Shown here: positions 6,355-7,458 of the stretch, piece after piece
How the letters are laid out: the number at the start of each line of letters is the position of its first letter
Numbering within the stretch: the first letter of the stretch is position 1
NCBI GenBank assembly: GCA_016926135.1
Contig: JAFGPH010000390.1
Coordinates: 1-7,458, forward strand
Length of the DNA stretch: 7,458 nt
Reading direction: 5' to 3'
DNA from: Deltaproteobacteria bacterium
GTDB lineage: Bacteria > Desulfobacterota > DSM-4660 > Desulfatiglandales > HGW-15
Notes under the pieces: generated by a model
What the model was told of the DNA's origin: nothing
Database searches by the model: none
Seen by the model: only the letters and a program-made list of their open reading frames with translations
Program-made: the position numbers and the translations under genes

Positions 6355-7458
6355 CTAATCCAGGATTACACATTGCGACGTTCTCCCGTCGATTTTCAGC
6401 ATCAACCCTCTTTGCAACCTCACGTGTCTCAAAAACTCGGTTTCCGCGATGGCAGGGGAGGAATCCACCCAGCTCCAGTCGAAACGATCCTCCGTGCCTT
6501 CCGTGACGGTGATGTAGTGGATCCCCAGGGAGGTGATGTTCTGGAAAAAGTGCGTTCCCTGGGAGGCGTCGGCCTTGAGCTGTTGGTTCCGGATCTCCAC
6601 GATGGCCCCTACACCCGAGATATCACGCCACTGCACAGGGATGCCCAGCCACCGATCCGCGGAGCCCCATCTTCCCGGGCCCGCCAGAAGGTACGGCCGG
6701 TTCTCCTTGAGCAGAGATGCATTCAGTCGGCCGATTTCCTGGGCGATTTGAACGGTCGCCTCCGGCCTGAAGTCCCGGGGTTTCACGTAGACGATGTCCG
6801 CGATCTGATCGCTCTTCCCGTTCCCCAGTGCCTGGGTGGAGAAGCAGCGGGCATTTCGGATCTCCTGGGGCGTGATCTTGACCTCGAAGCGCTCCTGATC
6901 GGGCGCCATGGGCCTCATCTGAAGAAAGTAGAATTCCTTCTTCGGGTCTTCGCTCGTGCCCAGGTTCACGGAAAACTCGATTTCCACGGGGCAGCCCATG
7001 CCTCCTCGCCCCAGTTCGATGAAATCGCAGAGGAGAGGGGCCAGCGGAAACTGGTTGAACTTGAGAATCGGGGCAAAGGTCATGATTTTGGCCCCGGCAA
7101 GGTATCCACTGTCCCTGATCCGGTCTTCTTCGGACACATAGGTGCTGGCCAGTGTGCGGATCGGAAACTCGTTCTCGGCCTCATCCACCTCCCTCCTTTC
7201 CAAATTCGAGAATCTCTCGAAGGTGAGTTCCTCCGGGTATTCCTTGACCTTCAGTGCATAGAAGAAGCGCTGGGCATTGGCCAGGATGTCCTTGACCGTG
7301 GAGAACTGGGGCAGCACGCCGGGGTGCCTGGGGGAGAAACGCAGGGCCCTTTCCCCTTCCACCACCGTCTTTCCGAGCCCCAGGGCGATGTACGCGATCC
7401 CGTCCTCCCGTTTCATGGGCGAGACGGGGTAGTAGTTGTGGGACTGGGCCACGCCGGC
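6355..7458 (-). CDS. PEP/pyruvate-binding domain protein (PEP synthase-like), C-terminal part
   Basis: The frame is open to the window edge, so this is the 3' part of a longer gene; the GTG at 7450-7452 is an internal valine codon (AGVAQSHNYYPVS), not a start. Residues are counted from that codon. The visible start, with SHNYYPVSPMKREDGIAYIALGLG, belongs to the ATP-grasp PEP/pyruvate-binding domain of PEP synthase and pyruvate phosphate dikinase. That domain ends with FYFLQMRPM (174-182), equivalent to the LQxRP motif. About 180 further residues contain AGPGRWGSADRWLGIPVQW (257-275) and SQGTHFFQNITSLGIHYITV (298-317). I associate these with a large PEP-synthase-like family in Desulfobacterota and Bacteroidetes. 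The protein ends without the swivelling phosphohistidine domain and the TIM-barrel domain of true PEP synthases, so it may not make PEP itself. It lies directly upstream of gdhA. Confidence 0.85.
   Translation of the reverse strand, partial: AGVAQSHNYYPVSPMKREDGIAYIALGLGKTVVEGERALRFSPRHPGVLPQFSTVKDILANAQRFFYALKVKEYPEELTFERFSNLERREVDEAENEFPIRTLASTYVSEEDRIRDSGYLAGAKIMTFAPILKFNQFPLAPLLCDFIELGRGGMGCPVEIEFSVNLGTSEDPKKEFYFLQMRPMAPDQERFEVKITPQEIRNARCFSTQALGNGKSDQIADIVYVKPRDFRPEATVQIAQEIGRLNASLLKENRPYLLAGPGRWGSADRWLGIPVQWRDISGVGAIVEIRNQQLKADASQGTHFFQNITSLGIHYITVTEGTEDRFDWSWVDSSPAIAETEFLRHVRLQRGLMLKIDGRTSQCVILD

Noticed and set aside
7450..7452. GTG as a start codon for the PEP/pyruvate-binding protein
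   Set aside because: The following residues belong to the middle of a much longer family and the frame continues open to the edge, so the gene is cut by the window.

Overview
The window carries core nitrogen and carbon metabolism genes of a GC-rich Gram-negative bacterium. The gene set, a sigma-54 promoter and the remains of a hybrid histidine kinase with an EKAIGTLAGGMA H-box and a VDLLVLDMIMDP receiver core all recall Desulfobacterota (Deltaproteobacteria). This placement is inferred from protein style, not from a marker gene.

Layout. On the + strand, the last 25 codons of a PII signal protein (glnB/glnK) are followed by glnD, the bifunctional PII uridylyltransferase/uridylyl-removing enzyme. 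glnD converges on a minus-strand lipid kinase of the diacylglycerol kinase family. The 158-bp gap between them is almost filled by an element of about 147 bp with 17-bp terminal inverted repeats. Upstream of the kinase lies a short relic of a hybrid histidine kinase, carrying an internal deletion and a frameshift. Next comes a 122-aa protein of unknown function. It has a textbook sigma-54 promoter, a leader with a long stem-loop and a near-perfect Shine-Dalgarno sequence. About 500 bp without a convincing gene follow. Then come gdhA (NADP-type glutamate dehydrogenase) and, 42 bp upstream of it, the 3' part of a large PEP/pyruvate-binding-domain protein related to the N-terminal domain of PEP synthase. 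That last gene runs off the right edge.

How the genes fit together. GlnD reads glutamine and modifies PII, which signals nitrogen and carbon status. GdhA fixes ammonium onto 2-oxoglutarate, the other metabolite that PII senses. The PEP/pyruvate-binding protein suggests a link to the PEP/pyruvate node. The sigma-54 promoter of the unknown 122-aa gene is the most interesting regulatory signal. In this setting it may belong to an NtrC-type nitrogen regulon, but the activator and its binding site cannot be named from the window.

The most notable observations are the sigma-54/leader-hairpin/orphan-gene unit, the two-component relic, the terminally inverted intergenic element, a glnD N-terminus with no ordinary start codon, and an altered ligand motif in the second ACT domain of GlnD. 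No tRNA, rRNA, CRISPR array or transposase gene was seen.
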